DNA of 64,000 bases from Saccharothrix saharensis (GCF_006716745.1 NZ_VFPP01000001.1:3348001-3412000); one strand, 5' to 3'. Counted from the first letter of the stretch, positions 27,068-38,042 are shown. The notes: a model not told the origin generated them from the sequence alone. Numbers and translations: made by a program.

Positions 27068-29146
27068 ATGGACGACAGCGCGTTGCGGGAACTGGCCGAG
27101 GAGCGACTGAGGGCTTTGGCGGGCCCTCGGGCGGTCCTGCGTGACGACCAGTGGACGGCCATCCACGCACTGGTGTCCCAACGGCGGCGGGCGCTGGTGG
27201 TGCAGCGCACGGGGTGGGGCAAGTCCGCCGTGTACTTCATCGCCACGGCGTTGCTGCGGTCCCTGGGCGAGGGGCCGACGGTGATCGTGTCGCCGTTGCT
27301 GGCGCTGATGCGCAACCAGGTCGACGCCGCCGCGCGGGCGGGGGTGCACGCGGCGACGATCAACTCGGCCAACACCGACGAGTGGCAGGACGTGCAGGAC
27401 CGGGTGGCGGCCGGTGAGGTGGACGTGCTGCTGGTCTCGCCGGAGCGGCTGAACAACCCGGACTTCCGGGACACGGTGCTGCCGTCGCTGACCGCGTCGG
27501 CGGGGCTGCTGGTGGTGGACGAGGCGCACTGCATCTCCGACTGGGGCCACGACTTCCGGCCGGACTACCGACGGCTGCGGACGTTGCTGACCGAGCTGCC
27601 GGCCGGCGTGCCGGTGCTCGCCACGACGGCCACGGCGAACAACCGGGTGGTGCGGGACGTGGCGGACCAGTTGGGGCTGGGCGCGGGCACGGACGCGCTG
27701 GTGCTGCGCGGGCCGTTGGACCGGGAGAGCCTGCGGCTGTCGGCCGTGCGGCTGCCGACCGCCGAGGCCAGGCTGGGGTGGCTGGCCGAGCGGCTGGAGC
27801 GGCTGCCCGGCTCGGGGATCATCTACACGCTCACGGTGGCCTCGGCGGACGACGTGGCGGCGTTCCTGCGGGAACGGGGCTACGAGGTGGCGGCGTACTC
27901 GGGGCGCACCGACCCGGCCGAGCGGCAGCGAGCCGAGGAGGACCTGCTGGCGAACCGGGTCAAGGCGTTGGTGGCGACGTCGGCGCTGGGCATGGGGTTC
28001 GACAAACCGGACCTGGGGTTCGTGGTGCACCTGGGCGCACCGCCTTCCCCCATCGCCTACTACCAGCAGATCGGCCGGGCCGGGCGTGGTGTGGAGCGGG
28101 CCGAGGTGCTGTTGCTGCCGGGCCCCGAGGACAAGGACATCTGGGCGTACTTCGCGTCGCTGGCGTTCCCCCCGGAGCACGTGGTGCGGCAGGTGCTCGA
28201 CGCGCTGCCGGCGGACCGGCCGATGTCGACGGCGGCGCTGGAGCCGGTGGTCGAGCTGTCGCGCACCCGGCTGGAAGTGGTGTTGAAGGTGCTCGACGTG
28301 GACGGTGCCGTGCGGCGGGTGCGCGGCGGGTGGGTGTCGACGGGGCGACCGTGGTCCTACGACGCCGAGCGGTACGAGCGGATCGAGGCGGCGCGGCGGG
28401 TGGAGCGGCAGGCGGTGCTGGACTACCTGGCCACCGACGGCTGCCGCATGGAGTTCCTGCTGCGGCAGTTGGACGACCCGCACGCGGCGCCGTGCGGGCG
28501 GTGCGACAACTGCACCGGGGAGCGGCCGTCGGCGGAGGTGTCGGACGCGGCGGCGTCGGCGGCCCGGGAACGGCTGCTGCGGCCCGGCGTCGAGGTGGAG
28601 CCGCGCAAGATGTGGCCGACCGGGATGGCGGCGGCCGGGGTGTCGTTGTCCGGGAAGATCCCGGCGGGCGAGCTGGCGGCCACGGGGCGGGCGCTGGGCC
28701 GGTTGACCGACATCGGGTGGGGCAACCGGTTGCGGTCGCTGTTCGCGGGGGAAGACCAGGAGATCCCCGAGGACGTGTTCGCCGCGTGCGTGAAGGTGCT
28801 GTCCGCGTGGGGTTGGGCGGACCGGCCGGTGGGCGTGGTGACGGTCGGGTCGCGGACCAGGCCGGCACTGGTGGGCAGCTTCGGGCGGCGGATCGCGGAG
28901 GTCGGCCGGTTGCCGCTGCTCGGGCAGGTGTGGCTGGGCGAGGCGGCGCGTCGGGCCAACAGCGCGCAGCGGTTGGCGGGGTTGGTGCGCGAGACGGACG
29001 TGCCGGACCTGTCCGGTGTGGACGGTCCGGTGCTGCTGGTGGACGACCAGGTCGACACCGGGTGGACGGTGACGGTCGCCGCACGGCTGCTGAGGCGGGC
29101 GGGTGCGTCGGCGGTGCTGCCGTTCGCGTTGGCGGTGACAGCGTGA
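27068..29146 (+). CDS. recQ: RecQ-family helicase with C-terminal PRTase-like domain
   Basis: The 692-residue protein carries RecQ helicase motifs: [12 protein letters not shown] (I), [11 protein letters not shown] (Ia), [19 protein letters not shown] (II), LATTATAN (III), [20 protein letters not shown] (V) and QQIGRAGRG (VI). A RecQ zinc-binding part follows (CRMEFLL...CGRCDNC). The last 130 residues look like a phosphoribosyltransferase domain, with the PRPP-loop-like [15 protein letters not shown]. Such fusions occur in actinobacteria. It likely unwinds DNA in repair; the purpose of the added domain is unknown. Divergent from proA. Confidence 0.9.
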   Translation: MDDSALRELAEERLRALAGPRAVLRDDQWTAIHALVSQRRRALVVQRTGWGKSAVYFIATALLRSLGEGPTVIVSPLLALMRNQVDAAARAGVHAATINSANTDEWQDVQDRVAAGEVDVLLVSPERLNNPDFRDTVLPSLTASAGLLVVDEAHCISDWGHDFRPDYRRLRTLLTELPAGVPVLATTATANNRVVRDVADQLGLGAGTDALVLRGPLDRESLRLSAVRLPTAEARLGWLAERLERLPGSGIIYTLTVASADDVAAFLRERGYEVAAYSGRTDPAERQRAEEDLLANRVKALVATSALGMGFDKPDLGFVVHLGAPPSPIAYYQQIGRAGRGVERAEVLLLPGPEDKDIWAYFASLAFPPEHVVRQVLDALPADRPMSTAALEPVVELSRTRLEVVLKVLDVDGAVRRVRGGWVSTGRPWSYDAERYERIEAARRVERQAVLDYLATDGCRMEFLLRQLDDPHAAPCGRCDNCTGERPSAEVSDAAASAARERLLRPGVEVEPRKMWPTGMAAAGVSLSGKIPAGELAATGRALGRLTDIGWGNRLRSLFAGEDQEIPEDVFAACVKVLSAWGWADRPVGVVTVGSRTRPALVGSFGRRIAEVGRLPLLGQVWLGEAARRANSAQRLAGLVRETDVPDLSGVDGPVLLVDDQVDTGWTVTVAARLLRRAGASAVLPFALAVTA

Positions 29147-29168
29147 CGGAGGAGGTGGGGACGACGGG

Positions 29169-29705
29169 GTGGGACTGACGACGGAACGGTTGGTGCTGCG
29201 GCCTTTCACCGCGGCCGACGCGCCGGGGCTCGCCGCGTACCGGTCGGACCCGGACGTGGCCCGGTACCAGGGTTGGGAAGCGCCGTTCACCTTGGCTCAG
29301 GCCGAGGAGTTCGTGCGGGACGTCGCCACGGCCGACCCGACCGCACCGGGCTGGTACCAGTTCGCGGTCGAGGCGGGCGGGACGCTCGTCGGCGATGTCG
29401 GCGTGGGGTTGCACGAGAACCGGATGCAGGCCGACATCGGGTACACGCTGGCGACCGCGCACCAGGGGCGCGGGTACGCGGCGGAAGCAGTGGGGCGGGT
29501 GCTGGCGTACCTGTTCGAGACGCGCGGACTGCACCGGGTGTCCGCCGAGTGCGACGCCCGCAACGTCCGGTCGGCGCGGCTGCTGACCAAGCTCGGGTTC
29601 CGGCAGGAGGGGCACCGGGTGCAGAACACGTGGCTGAAGGGAGAGTGGACGGACGACTTGCTGTTCGGCCTGCTGGCCGCCGAGTGGCGGGCGGCGATGC
29701 CGTGA
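29169..29705 (+). CDS. GNAT acetyltransferase (RimJ/RimL-like)
   Basis: The 178-residue protein starts [21 protein letters not shown], the typical opening of RimJ/RimL-type acetyltransferases. It has the acetyl-CoA loop [20 protein letters not shown] and the ending [17 protein letters not shown]. It begins 22 nt after recQ and may be co-transcribed with it. The substrate is unknown. Confidence 0.88.
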   Translation: MGLTTERLVLRPFTAADAPGLAAYRSDPDVARYQGWEAPFTLAQAEEFVRDVATADPTAPGWYQFAVEAGGTLVGDVGVGLHENRMQADIGYTLATAHQGRGYAAEAVGRVLAYLFETRGLHRVSAECDARNVRSARLLTKLGFRQEGHRVQNTWLKGEWTDDLLFGLLAAEWRAAMP

Positions 29706-29863
29706 CGGCGAAGGCTCGCGCATCGCGGGCGGATACCCGAGCGGGCACCACTTGCGTGGTCACCGGCCGTGGGCGGGAGGCCGCGAACGGCACGGCGAGG
29801 TGAGCACAACGGGGTTCGGTGAGGGATCTACCGGCTTCGGTTGCTTTGTGGTTGTGTCCACCC

Positions 29864-31135
29864 ATGGCTGCCCTGGAGACCGAGACCCAGCACCGCCTGC
29901 CCATCCGCAAGCTCGTCGCGGCGAGCATCGGGAACGCGATCGAGTGGTACGACTGGACCATCTACGCCACGTTCTCGATCTACTTCGCCACCCAGGTCTT
30001 CCCCAAGGACAACCCGCGGCTCGCGTTGATCAACACGCTCGCGGCGTACGCGATCGCGTTCTTCTTCCGGCCGTTGGGCGGGTACCTGCTCGGGCGGTTC
30101 GCCGACCTGCGCGGGCGGCGGACGGCGATGCTGCTGACCATCATCCTGATGGCCGGCGGTTCGGTCGCCATCGGTCTGCTGCCCACCTACGCGCAGGTGG
30201 GGTGGCTGGCGCCGATCCTGCTGCTGCTGGCCCGCGTCGCACAGGGCCTGTCGCTGGGCGGTGAGGTCTCCAACGCCTCGGCGTACCTGGCGGAGATCGC
30301 GCCGGCGCACCGGCGGGGGCGGTACTCGGCGTTCTTCTACATCTCCACGGGTGTCGCGGTGCTGACCGCGTCACTGCTCGGGTACGTGCTGGCCCGCACG
30401 CTCGACAAGGCCGAACTGGCGTCCTACGGCTGGCGCATCCCGTTCCTGGTCGGCGGCGTGCTCGGCCTGGTCGGCCTGTGGATGCGGCGCAGCCTGGAGG
30501 AGACCGAGCAGTTCGAGCACAACAAGGCGAAGGCGCAGCAGCTCAAGCGCCCGCTGCTGCTGACGCTGCGCGAGCACCCCAAGGCGGTCGGGCGGCTCGT
30601 GGGCTTCACCATGCTGTCGACGTTGTGCTACTACACGTTCTTCAGCGCGCTGACGCCGTTCGCGGTGGCCAAGCGGGGTGCGGACGCCGGGGACGTGTTC
30701 CTCGCCCTGTCGATAGCGACGGGTCTGTTCATCCTGCTGCAGTACCCGATGGGCGCGCTGTCGGACCGGTTCGGCCGCAAGCCCCAACTGCTGGCCTGGT
30801 CGGCGGCGACGGCGGTGCTGGTGGTGCCGCTGTCCACGTTGATCGGGCCGGGCGTGGGCAACCTGCTGCTGGTGTTCTGCGTGGGACTGGGCCTGTACAC
30901 GGCCATGACGTCGATCGCGCCCGCCGTGATGAGCGAGCTGTTCCCGACCGAGCTGCGCGCCCTGGGCATCGGCTCCTGGTACAACCTGACCGTGGCGCTG
31001 TTCGGCGGCACCGCGCCGCTGGTGATCCAGTGGTTGCCGGGCAGCACGTTCTTCTTCTACGTCGCGGCCGGTGCCGCGATCGCGTTCTTCGTGATCCTCT
31101 CGATGCCGGAGACGAAGGGCAGCGAGCTGCGCTAG
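29864..31135 (+). CDS. MFS transporter, metabolite:H+ symporter type
   Basis: The 423-residue, 12-helix protein belongs to the MHS group of the major facilitator superfamily (KgtP, ProP, ShiA relatives). Visible markers are the opening ASIGNAIEWYDW, the loop 2-3 motif GRFADLRGRRTAM, RVAQGLSLGGEVSNASAYLAE and the second-half GALSDRFGRKP. Likely substrates are organic acids or osmolytes such as proline or betaine, but sequence does not decide. The start is ATG at 29864. It stands alone. Confidence 0.9.
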   Translation: MAALETETQHRLPIRKLVAASIGNAIEWYDWTIYATFSIYFATQVFPKDNPRLALINTLAAYAIAFFFRPLGGYLLGRFADLRGRRTAMLLTIILMAGGSVAIGLLPTYAQVGWLAPILLLLARVAQGLSLGGEVSNASAYLAEIAPAHRRGRYSAFFYISTGVAVLTASLLGYVLARTLDKAELASYGWRIPFLVGGVLGLVGLWMRRSLEETEQFEHNKAKAQQLKRPLLLTLREHPKAVGRLVGFTMLSTLCYYTFFSALTPFAVAKRGADAGDVFLALSIATGLFILLQYPMGALSDRFGRKPQLLAWSAATAVLVVPLSTLIGPGVGNLLLVFCVGLGLYTAMTSIAPAVMSELFPTELRALGIGSWYNLTVALFGGTAPLVIQWLPGSTFFFYVAAGAAIAFFVILSMPETKGSELR

Positions 31136-31509
31136 TCCGCAGCGGGTCAGCGGCTCGCCGGACAGGTCACGCAGGGCGGTCGGGATCGCGGTGCGGCGGC
31201 CCGGGGGGGTCGGCCAGGAGCCGTCCTCCCTGCGCCGGATCGCGCCGTTCCTCCGCGCTCAGCCGGGAGTGGTCGCGCTCGATCGGCGCGGTGGGCATGT
31301 GGCTGTGGGCCGAACCGCTCCGCAAGCCGCTGGGCTCGGTGTCGGCGTGGCGTGAACAGGTGCCGGGTGCGGCTTCATCGGGCTGCCCGCGCCGGTGGCG
31401 ATCATGTGCCAGTATCGGAACTCGGCACCACCCGCGCCACCATCTGGCACACCGACGTCGCCCCGCACGTGATCTGGCGGGCGGCCGGTCGGTGGCTGCG
31501 CGACCGCGC
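31136..31509. other. Gap with gene remnants between MFS gene and proB
   Basis: No complete gene is seen in these 374 bases. Short coding-like stretches remain, such as a frame ending GTTRATIWHTDVAPHVIWRAA before a stop at about 31512 and a minus-strand piece around 31140-31240. They look like decayed ends of lost genes. Confidence 0.35.
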
Positions 31510-32640
31510 CTAAGCTTGCAGCGGCACCAGGTCGTCGGCGTGCACGACCTCCCGGCGCTGCTCGGCCGGCAGGTCGCTGGTCTTGCGGCCGATCAACGCG
31601 GGCAGCTCGGCCGCGTCGAACCCGACCACGCCGCGCGCCACCACGTGCCCGGACAGGTCGACCAGCTCGACCACGTCACCCGCCTCGAACGCGCCCTCGA
31701 CACCCGTGATGCCCGCCGCCAGCAGCGACCGCCGCCGTCCCACGACCGCGGCCACCGCGCCGTCGTCCAGCACCAGCCTGCCGGTCGCGTCGGCCGCGTG
31801 ACCGAGCCAGAACCGGCGCGCGGACAGCCGCGGACCGGTCACGGCGAACGCCGTGCCGACGTCGGCCGTGCTCAACGCCCGCGCCGCGTCGGCCGCACCC
31901 GCCAGCAGCACGGGGATGCCCGCCGACGCCGCCAACCGGGCCGCTGCCAGCTTCGACGCCATGCCGCCGGTGCCCAGCCCCGACGACCCGACCGAACCGG
32001 CCCGCACACCGTCCACGTCGGAGGCGCCGGCCACCTCGGTGACGCGTTGCGCGCCCGGTTGGCGCGGATCGCCGTCGTAGAGCGCGTCCACGTCGGAGAG
32101 CAGGAACAACGCGTCCGCGCCGACCAGGTGCGCCACCAGCGCGGCCAGCCGGTCGTTGTCGCCGAACCGGATCTCCTCGGTGGCCACCGTGTCGTTCTCG
32201 TTCACCACGGGCACCGCGCCCAGCGCCAGCAACCGGGAGAACGTGCGCTGCGCGTTGCGGTAGTGCGACCGCCGCACCACGTCGTCCGCCGTCAGCAGCA
32301 CCTGCCCGACGGTGAGCGAGAACCGCCCGAACGAGTGCGCGTACGCGTGCGCCAGCGCCAACTGCCCGACGCTCGCCGCCGCCTGCTGCGTGGCCAGGTC
32401 ACGGGGCCGCCGCGTCACGCCCAGCGGCGCGAGGCCGGCCGCGATGGCGCCCGACGACACCAGCACCACCTGGCTGCCCGCCGCGCACCGCGCCGCGACC
32501 GCGTCCACCAGCGCGTCCAGCCGCGAACGGTCCAACCCGCCCGCGGCGGTGGTCAACGACGACGACCCGACCTTCACCACGACCCGAGACGCCGCGGACA
32601 CCGCCTGCCGGGCCGGCGACGCCGCCACCGAACCGATCAC
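31510..32640 (-). CDS. proB: Glutamate 5-kinase
   Basis: The 376-residue enzyme phosphorylates glutamate in the first step of proline synthesis. The amino acid kinase domain shows [44 protein letters not shown] and [17 protein letters not shown]-terminal PUA domain follows ([15 protein letters not shown]). The GTG start at 32640 overlaps the obgE stop as GTGA, so the two are coupled. A frame runs upstream into obgE, but the family N-terminus and the overlap support this start. Confidence 0.96.
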   Translation of the reverse strand: MIGSVAASPARQAVSAASRVVVKVGSSSLTTAAGGLDRSRLDALVDAVAARCAAGSQVVLVSSGAIAAGLAPLGVTRRPRDLATQQAAASVGQLALAHAYAHSFGRFSLTVGQVLLTADDVVRRSHYRNAQRTFSRLLALGAVPVVNENDTVATEEIRFGDNDRLAALVAHLVGADALFLLSDVDALYDGDPRQPGAQRVTEVAGASDVDGVRAGSVGSSGLGTGGMASKLAAARLAASAGIPVLLAGAADAARALSTADVGTAFAVTGPRLSARRFWLGHAADATGRLVLDDGAVAAVVGRRRSLLAAGITGVEGAFEAGDVVELVDLSGHVVARGVVGFDAAELPALIGRKTSDLPAEQRREVVHADDLVPLQA

Positions 32641-34109
32641 TCGTCGTCGTCCTCTTCGAACTCGTCCGCCACGTCGGACCCGGCCGGGCCGGGGATGCGG
32701 CGGGCCTTCTTCGCCGCCAGCCGCTCCGACGCGCCGACGCGGTTGTTCGCCTCGAGCCGCGCGTCCGTGCCCCGGCCGCTCATGGTCATCGCGATGCCCG
32801 AGGGCGTCGTCGGCTCCCAGTCGAACACCAGGTCGCCGATGGTGACCTGGCAGCCCGGCTCGGCACCCATCTTGACCAGCTTCTCCTCGACGCCGAGGCG
32901 GGCGAGCCGGTCGGCCAGGTAGCCGACGGCCTCGTCGTTGCTGAAGTCGGTCTGCCGGATCCACCGCTCGGGCCGCTCGCCGCGCACGATGAAGCCGCCC
33001 TCGGTCTGCGAGTCCTCCACCACGGTGAAGCCCTGGTCGTCCACGGCCCTGGGCCGCAGCACGATCCGGGTCGACTCCTGCTTCGGCTTCGCCGCCCGGT
33101 ACTCCTCCACCACGCGCGCCAACGCGAACGTCAGCTCGCGCAGCCCCTCACGGCTGGCGGTGGACACCTCGAACACCGGCAGGCCGCGCGCCTCGATGTC
33201 CGGGCGCACCAGCTCCGCCAGGTCGCGCGCCTCCGGCACGTCGATCTTGTTCAGCACCACGACGCGCGGCCGTTCGGCCAGGTCGTCGGCCAGGGAGGGG
33301 GTGTACTTGGCCAGCTCCTCCTCCAGCGCGTCGATGTCCGACAGCGGGTCGCGGTCCGCCTCGTACGTGGCGCAGTCCACGACGTGCACCAGCACCGCGC
33401 AGCGCTCGATGTGCCGCAGGAAGTCCAGGCCGAGGCCCTTGCCCTCGGACGCGCCGGGGATCAGGCCGGGCACGTCGGCCATGGTGAAGATGGTCTCGCC
33501 GCCGGTGATCACGCCCAGGTTGGGCACCAGCGTGGTGAACGGGTAGTCGGCGATCTTCGGCTTGGCCGCGGACAGCACCGAGATCAGCGACGACTTGCCC
33601 GCCGACGGGAAGCCCAGCAGGCCGACGTCGGCGACGGACTTCAGCTCCAGCACGAGGTCGTGCTGCTCGCCCGGCTCGCCCAGCAGCGCGAACCCGGGCG
33701 CCTTGCGCGCCTTGGACGCCAGCGAGGCGTTGCCGAGACCGCCGCGGCCGCCCTGGGCGGCGATCAGCCGGGTGCCCTCACCGACGAGGTCCGCGACCAC
33801 CTCGCCGTCCGGCGTCATCACGACGGTGCCGTCGGGCACGCGCAGTTCGAGGTCCGCGCCGTTCGCGCCGTCGCGGTTGCCGCCCTGGCCGCCCTTGCCG
33901 TTGCCGGCGGTGGCGTTGGGGCGGAAGTGGAAGTCCAGGAGCGTGTGGACCTGGGAGTCGACGACCAACACGACGTCGCCGCCCTTGCCTCCGTTGCCGC
34001 CGTCCGGGCCGCCCAGCGGCTTGAACTTCTCGCGGTGCACGGAGGCGACCCCGTTGCCCCCGTCCCCTGCGGCGACGTGGATGACGACCCGGTCGACAAA
34101 GCGGGACAC
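32637..34109 (-). CDS. obgE: GTPase Obg/CgtA
   Basis: The 490-residue ribosome-assembly GTPase has the glycine-rich Obg fold at the N-terminus ([33 protein letters not shown]), the G domain with [14 protein letters not shown] (G1), [16 protein letters not shown] (G3) and NKIDVPEA (G4), an OCT domain near residues 345-430, and an acidic C-terminal tail of the actinobacterial type. The GTG start at 34109 follows AGAGGAAA. It lies downstream of rplU-rpmA, separated by a terminator. Confidence 0.97.
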   Translation of the reverse strand: MSRFVDRVVIHVAAGDGGNGVASVHREKFKPLGGPDGGNGGKGGDVVLVVDSQVHTLLDFHFRPNATAGNGKGGQGGNRDGANGADLELRVPDGTVVMTPDGEVVADLVGEGTRLIAAQGGRGGLGNASLASKARKAPGFALLGEPGEQHDLVLELKSVADVGLLGFPSAGKSSLISVLSAAKPKIADYPFTTLVPNLGVITGGETIFTMADVPGLIPGASEGKGLGLDFLRHIERCAVLVHVVDCATYEADRDPLSDIDALEEELAKYTPSLADDLAERPRVVVLNKIDVPEARDLAELVRPDIEARGLPVFEVSTASREGLRELTFALARVVEEYRAAKPKQESTRIVLRPRAVDDQGFTVVEDSQTEGGFIVRGERPERWIRQTDFSNDEAVGYLADRLARLGVEEKLVKMGAEPGCQVTIGDLVFDWEPTTPSGIAMTMSGRGTDARLEANNRVGASERLAAKKARRIPGPAGSDVADEFEEDDDE

Positions 34110-34134
34110 GGGGATTTCCTCTCTAGCAGAAGCA

Positions 34135-34175
34135 ACGAGGGGCGGGAGCCGGAATGCACCGGTCCCGCCCCTCGT
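34135..34175 (-). terminator. Terminator between rpmA and obgE
   Basis: A long GC-rich hairpin (ACGAGGGGCGGG... with its complement, one bulge, CCGG/CCGG top, 6-nt loop) lies between the rpmA stop and the obgE start. It should end or weaken the rplU-rpmA transcript and so set a separate level for obgE. Confidence 0.8.
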
Positions 34176-34204
34176 CGGAGGTCGTTCCGTCTCGCCCGAG
34201 CTGC

Positions 34205-34468
34205 TTAGGCAGCAGCCTCGACCGGGACGATGTTCACGGTCTTGCGACCGCGCTTGGTGCCGAACTCGACCGCACCGGGCGCCAACGCGAACAGCGTGTC
34301 GTCCTTGCCGCGGCCGACGTTGACGCCGGGGTGGAACTTGGTGCCGCGCTGGCGGATCAGGATCTCGCCGGCCTTGACGACCTGACCGCCGAACCGCTTG
34401 ACCCCGAGGTACTGGGGGTTCGAGTCACGGCCGTTGCGGGAGCTGGACGCACCCTTCTTGTGTGCCAT
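34205..34468 (-). CDS. rpmA: 50S ribosomal protein L27
   Basis: The 87-residue bL27 begins [20 protein letters not shown], with the conserved [22 protein letters not shown] and HPG segments, and has no N-terminal prosequence. Its N-terminal tail reaches the peptidyl transferase centre. The start is ATG at 34468, 14 nt downstream of rplU. Confidence 0.98.
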   Translation of the reverse strand: MAHKKGASSSRNGRDSNPQYLGVKRFGGQVVKAGEILIRQRGTKFHPGVNVGRGKDDTLFALAPGAVEFGTKRGRKTVNIVPVEAAA

Positions 34469-34482
34469 GGCTAGTCAGATCC

Positions 34483-34797
34483 TCACTTACCGGTGATGCC
34501 GGTGACCTCGACGCGGGTCAGCTTCTGGCGGTGACCCTGGCGCTTGTGGTAGCCGGTCTTGTTCTTGAACTTGTGGATGCGGATCTTGGGGCCCTTGGTC
34601 TGCTCGACGACCTTGCCGGTCACCGAGAACTTCGCCAGGGCGTCTGCCGCGGAGGTGACGTCATCGCCGTCCACAACGAGGAGCGGCGCCGCGAAGGTGA
34701 TCTCGGTGTCCGGCTCGCCTTCGAGCTTCTCGACCTCGATGACGTCGCCGACAGCCACCTTGTACTGCTTGCCGCCGGTCTTGACGATCGCGTACAT
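34483..34797 (-). CDS. rplU: 50S ribosomal protein L21
   Basis: The 104-residue bL21 starts [25 protein letters not shown] and ends with the [21 protein letters not shown] segment. It is the first gene of the rplU-rpmA operon, with ATG at 34797. The 260 bp upstream must hold its promoter together with the terminator of the RNase E gene. Confidence 0.98.
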   Translation of the reverse strand: MYAIVKTGGKQYKVAVGDVIEVEKLEGEPDTEITFAAPLLVVDGDDVTSAADALAKFSVTGKVVEQTKGPKIRIHKFKNKTGYHKRQGHRQKLTRVEVTGITGK

Positions 34798-35001
34798 CGG
34801 GACGGAAGTCTCCTGCTACTCGACGGGACGGGATCGCGCACGCCTCGGCCGCACTGCTACGAGCGAGCTGGGCTTCACGCGACAGGGCCCACCGGATGGC
34901 GGGCCGCGTATCAGGTTACGTGGCGGTGCACGGCGTGGTCAAACCGGGGTCGGTGAACCGCGTTCGACCTGGTCAGCGGGATTGCGCCGAACCGGGCCCG
35001 G

Positions 35002-35047
35002 ACACGCCGAACCGCTGCTCGGCCAGGCCGGGCAGCGGTTCGGGTGT
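35002..35047 (-). terminator. Terminator after the RNase E/G gene
   Basis: A perfect 12-bp stem (CCGAACCGCTGC with its complement), extended by CAC/GTG-type pairs, encloses a GC-rich loop that can itself fold. It begins 14 nt beyond the stop codon at 35061. Confidence 0.85.
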
Positions 35048-35060
35048 GCGACGTCTCCGG

Positions 35061-38042
35061 TCAGCTCTCCTTGACGCCGTCCAGCGGCGGGCCGGCGGGC
35101 CGGGAGGCGGCACGGCGGGCCGTGCGGCGACGCGTGGTCACGGCGGGCGCGTTCGGCTCGACGTGGCCGTTGACCGGCTGCTCGGCGACCTGGGCGGGGG
35201 GTGCGACGCTCGTCCGGGTGACGGGCGGGACCTCCACCGGTGCCACCGCGACGGGCGGGGTGACGGGCTCGGGCACCATGGCGGGCTTGGTCACCCGCCG
35301 GCGGGTGCGACCGGTCGTGACGGGCGCGTCGGCGGGTGCCGACGGGGTCTCGACGGGCTGCTCCGCCGCCACGGCGACAGGGTCGGCCGGAGCGGGAGCG
35401 TCCTGCTCGCCGACAGGCTGCGCGGCGGCAGGCTGCGCGGCAACCGGCCGCTCGACCGCGGGCAGCTCGGTGGCGGGCTGCTCAGGGGCGGGCTGCTCAG
35501 GGGCGGCTTGGGGAGCCGCGGGCTGCTCCGACACCGACTGCTCGGGCGCCGACTGCTCGGTGGCCGTCGACGGCACGGGCTCCTCGTCGCCGTGCTTCAC
35601 GACCGCGCCGGCCTCGCGGCGGGCCCGGCGGCGCTGGCGGCGGTCGCGCTTCGGGGTCTCCGGCGCGGCCTCCTCCTCCACGACGGCGGCCACCGGGTCG
35701 ACCGACGTCGGCTGCTCGGCGATCGCCTCGGGCTCCTCGGTCGGCTCCACGGTCTGCTCGGCCACCGGCTCCGGCACGTCCGCGTGCTTGGCGCGGCGCG
35801 ACTTGCGGCCGCCACCCTGCTGCTGTTGCTGCTGCGGCTGGCCACCGCCGTTGCCGTTGCCGTTGCCGTGCGCGTGCATGGGCTCGGTCGTCACGACCAG
35901 GCCACGCCCGCGGCAGTGCTCGCAGGTGGTGGAGAACGCCTCCAGCAGGCCGGTGCCGACCCGCTTGCGGGTCATCTGCACCAGGCCCAGCGACGTCACC
36001 TCCGCCACCTGGTGGCGGGTGCGGTCGCGGCCCAGGCACTCGGTCAGCCGGCGCAGCACCAGGTCGCGGTTCGACTCCAGCACCATGTCGATGAAGTCGA
36101 TCACGATGATGCCGCCGATGTCGCGCAACCGGAGCTGGCGGACGATCTCCTCCGCCGCCTCCAGGTTGTTCCGGGTCACCGTCTCCTCGAGATTTCCACC
36201 CGATCCGGTGAACTTGCCGGTGTTGACGTCGATGACCGTCATCGCCTCGGTGCGGTCGATGACCAGGTAGCCGCCCGACGGCAGCCAGACCTTGCGGTCC
36301 AGCGCCTTGAGCAGCTGCTCGTCGATGCGGTACTCGGTGAACGCGTCGCTGTTGCCCACGTGCTTGCGCAGCCGTTCCTGCAGGTCCGGCGCGACGTGCC
36401 GCACGTAGCCGTCGATGGTCTCCCACGCGTCGGAGCCCTGGACGACGAGCGTGGAGAAGTCCTCGGTGAACAGGTCGCGCACGACCTTCACCAGCAGGTC
36501 CGGCTCTTCGTACAGCAACTGCGGCGCCTGCGCCTTGGGCGCGTCGGCCTTCTCCTTGATGACCTGCCACTGCGCCTGCAGGCGGGTGACGTCGCGGGCC
36601 AGCTCCTCCTCGGCGATGCCCTCCGAGGCGGTGCGGATGATGACGCCCGCGTCCTCGGGGACGACGCGCTTGAGGATGTCCTTGAGGCGCTTGCGCTCGT
36701 TGTCGGGCAGCTTGCGGCTGATGCCGGTCGCGCCGCCGCCGGGCACGTAGACCAGGAAGCGGCCGGGCAGGCTGATCTGGGTGGTCAGCCGGGCGCCCTT
36801 GTGACCCACCGGGTCCTTGGTGACCTGCACGAGCACGCTGTCACCGGTCGACAGGGCCTGCTCGATCTTGCGGGCCTTGCCCTCCAGGCCGGCCGCGTCC
36901 CAGTCGACCTCGCCCGCGTACAGCACCGCGTTGCGGCCGCGGCCGATGTCGATGAACGCCGCCTCCATCGAGGGCAGCACGTTCTGCACCCGGCCGAGGT
37001 AGACGTTGCCGACCAGCGAGCCGCTGCCCGACGAGGTCACGAAGTGCTCGACCAGGACGCCGTCCTCCAGCACGCCGATCTGCGTGCGGTCGCCGCGCTC
37101 GCGCACCACCATCGTGCGCTCCACGGCTTCGCGGCGGGCCAGGAACTCGGCCTCGGACAGCACGGGGGCGCGGCGGCGACCGGCCTCGCGGCCGTCACGG
37201 CGGCGCTGGCGCTTGGCCTCCAACCGGGTCGACCCGCGGACGCTGCGCACCTCGTTCTGCGCGGCCTCGGAATCGGCCTTGTCGTCACGCGCGTCACGAG
37301 CGGGCTCGCGGACGTGGACGACCGTGTTCGGCGGGTCGTCCTCGTTCGGCGCCGCCTCTTCCTCGGCGCCGGTCTTGCGGCGGCGGCGACGCCGGCGGCG
37401 ACGGCTGCCCGCGCCCTCCTCGTCGGCCGACGCCTCGTCGGCGGGCTCGGCCTCGGCCTCGGCGGCCTCGGCCTGCTCCTCGCCGGGCTCGTCCTCGCCG
37501 TTGTCCTCGCCGACGCCCTTGCCGCGACCGCGGCCACGCCGACCACGACGGCGGCGGCGGCGGCCTTCGCCCTCGTCGCCGGCGTCGTCGGCGGCTGCGT
37601 GCTCGTCGGTGTCTTCCTCGGTGTCGTCGAGGTCCTCGTCCCGGCCGACCGGGACGTCCTTGACCGGCTGGGCCTTGGCCACCGGGGTCGGCGGCAGGAA
37701 CACCGCGGACGGCGGCGCGAACAGCGGCACCAGCGGCGCGACCTCGCGGGCCACCGCCACCGGCTCCTCGGTCTGCTCGTCCACCTCTCCGGTGACGATG
37801 TCGTCCCAGCCCAGCAGGCTCTCGGCGACCTTGAGCGCGAGATCGCGGCTCACGCTCGACTGCGCGCCCTTCACCGTCTCGCCCAGGTCGGCGAGGGCGG
37901 CCACCACGTCCTTGCTGCTCGCGCCGAGCAGCTTGGCCAACGCGTGCACCCGCAGCTTGGCGGGCAGATCCGCCAGATCGGGGTGTGCGGATGTGGCGTT
38001 ACCCCCGCCGGCGGCGCCGGCAGGCTTTTCCGTGTTCGACAA
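35061..38042 (-). CDS. rne: Rne/Rng family ribonuclease (RNase E/G)
   Basis: The protein has 993 residues from TTG 38042. A GGAGGAG site 5 nt upstream supports this start; GTG 38111 in the same frame has none. After about 280 residues of acidic/basic low-complexity sequence comes the catalytic core: the S1 domain (VGNVYLGRVQNVLPSMEAAFIDIG), the DNase I-like part with the metal-binding Asp residues in MTVIDVNTGKF and GGIIVIDFIDM, and the zinc-link motif CEHCRGRG. A Pro/Ala/Glu-rich tail of about 270 residues follows, the likely scaffold for partner proteins. It processes rRNA and decays mRNA. Confidence 0.93.
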   Translation of the reverse strand: MSNTEKPAGAAGGGNATSAHPDLADLPAKLRVHALAKLLGASSKDVVAALADLGETVKGAQSSVSRDLALKVAESLLGWDDIVTGEVDEQTEEPVAVAREVAPLVPLFAPPSAVFLPPTPVAKAQPVKDVPVGRDEDLDDTEEDTDEHAAADDAGDEGEGRRRRRRGRRGRGRGKGVGEDNGEDEPGEEQAEAAEAEAEPADEASADEEGAGSRRRRRRRRRKTGAEEEAAPNEDDPPNTVVHVREPARDARDDKADSEAAQNEVRSVRGSTRLEAKRQRRRDGREAGRRRAPVLSEAEFLARREAVERTMVVRERGDRTQIGVLEDGVLVEHFVTSSGSGSLVGNVYLGRVQNVLPSMEAAFIDIGRGRNAVLYAGEVDWDAAGLEGKARKIEQALSTGDSVLVQVTKDPVGHKGARLTTQISLPGRFLVYVPGGGATGISRKLPDNERKRLKDILKRVVPEDAGVIIRTASEGIAEEELARDVTRLQAQWQVIKEKADAPKAQAPQLLYEEPDLLVKVVRDLFTEDFSTLVVQGSDAWETIDGYVRHVAPDLQERLRKHVGNSDAFTEYRIDEQLLKALDRKVWLPSGGYLVIDRTEAMTVIDVNTGKFTGSGGNLEETVTRNNLEAAEEIVRQLRLRDIGGIIVIDFIDMVLESNRDLVLRRLTECLGRDRTRHQVAEVTSLGLVQMTRKRVGTGLLEAFSTTCEHCRGRGLVVTTEPMHAHGNGNGNGGGQPQQQQQQGGGRKSRRAKHADVPEPVAEQTVEPTEEPEAIAEQPTSVDPVAAVVEEEAAPETPKRDRRQRRRARREAGAVVKHGDEEPVPSTATEQSAPEQSVSEQPAAPQAAPEQPAPEQPATELPAVERPVAAQPAAAQPVGEQDAPAPADPVAVAAEQPVETPSAPADAPVTTGRTRRRVTKPAMVPEPVTPPVAVAPVEVPPVTRTSVAPPAQVAEQPVNGHVEPNAPAVTTRRRTARRAASRPAGPPLDGVKES

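Noticed and set aside
25661-29290. A 1209-codon minus-strand frame extending proA to the right
   Set aside because: The part beyond 26926 is opposite recQ and has no domain signal; proA starts at GTG 26926 with the normal family N-terminus.
34407-34430. GGTTCGAGTC-like sequence resembling a tRNA T-loop
   Set aside because: It lies inside rpmA coding sequence, and no cloverleaf can be built around it. No tRNA or rRNA gene was seen anywhere in the window.
35800-35880. Gln/Gly-rich repeat in the RNase E tail as a separate element
   Set aside because: It is in frame with the protein and is typical of the disordered C-terminal scaffold region.
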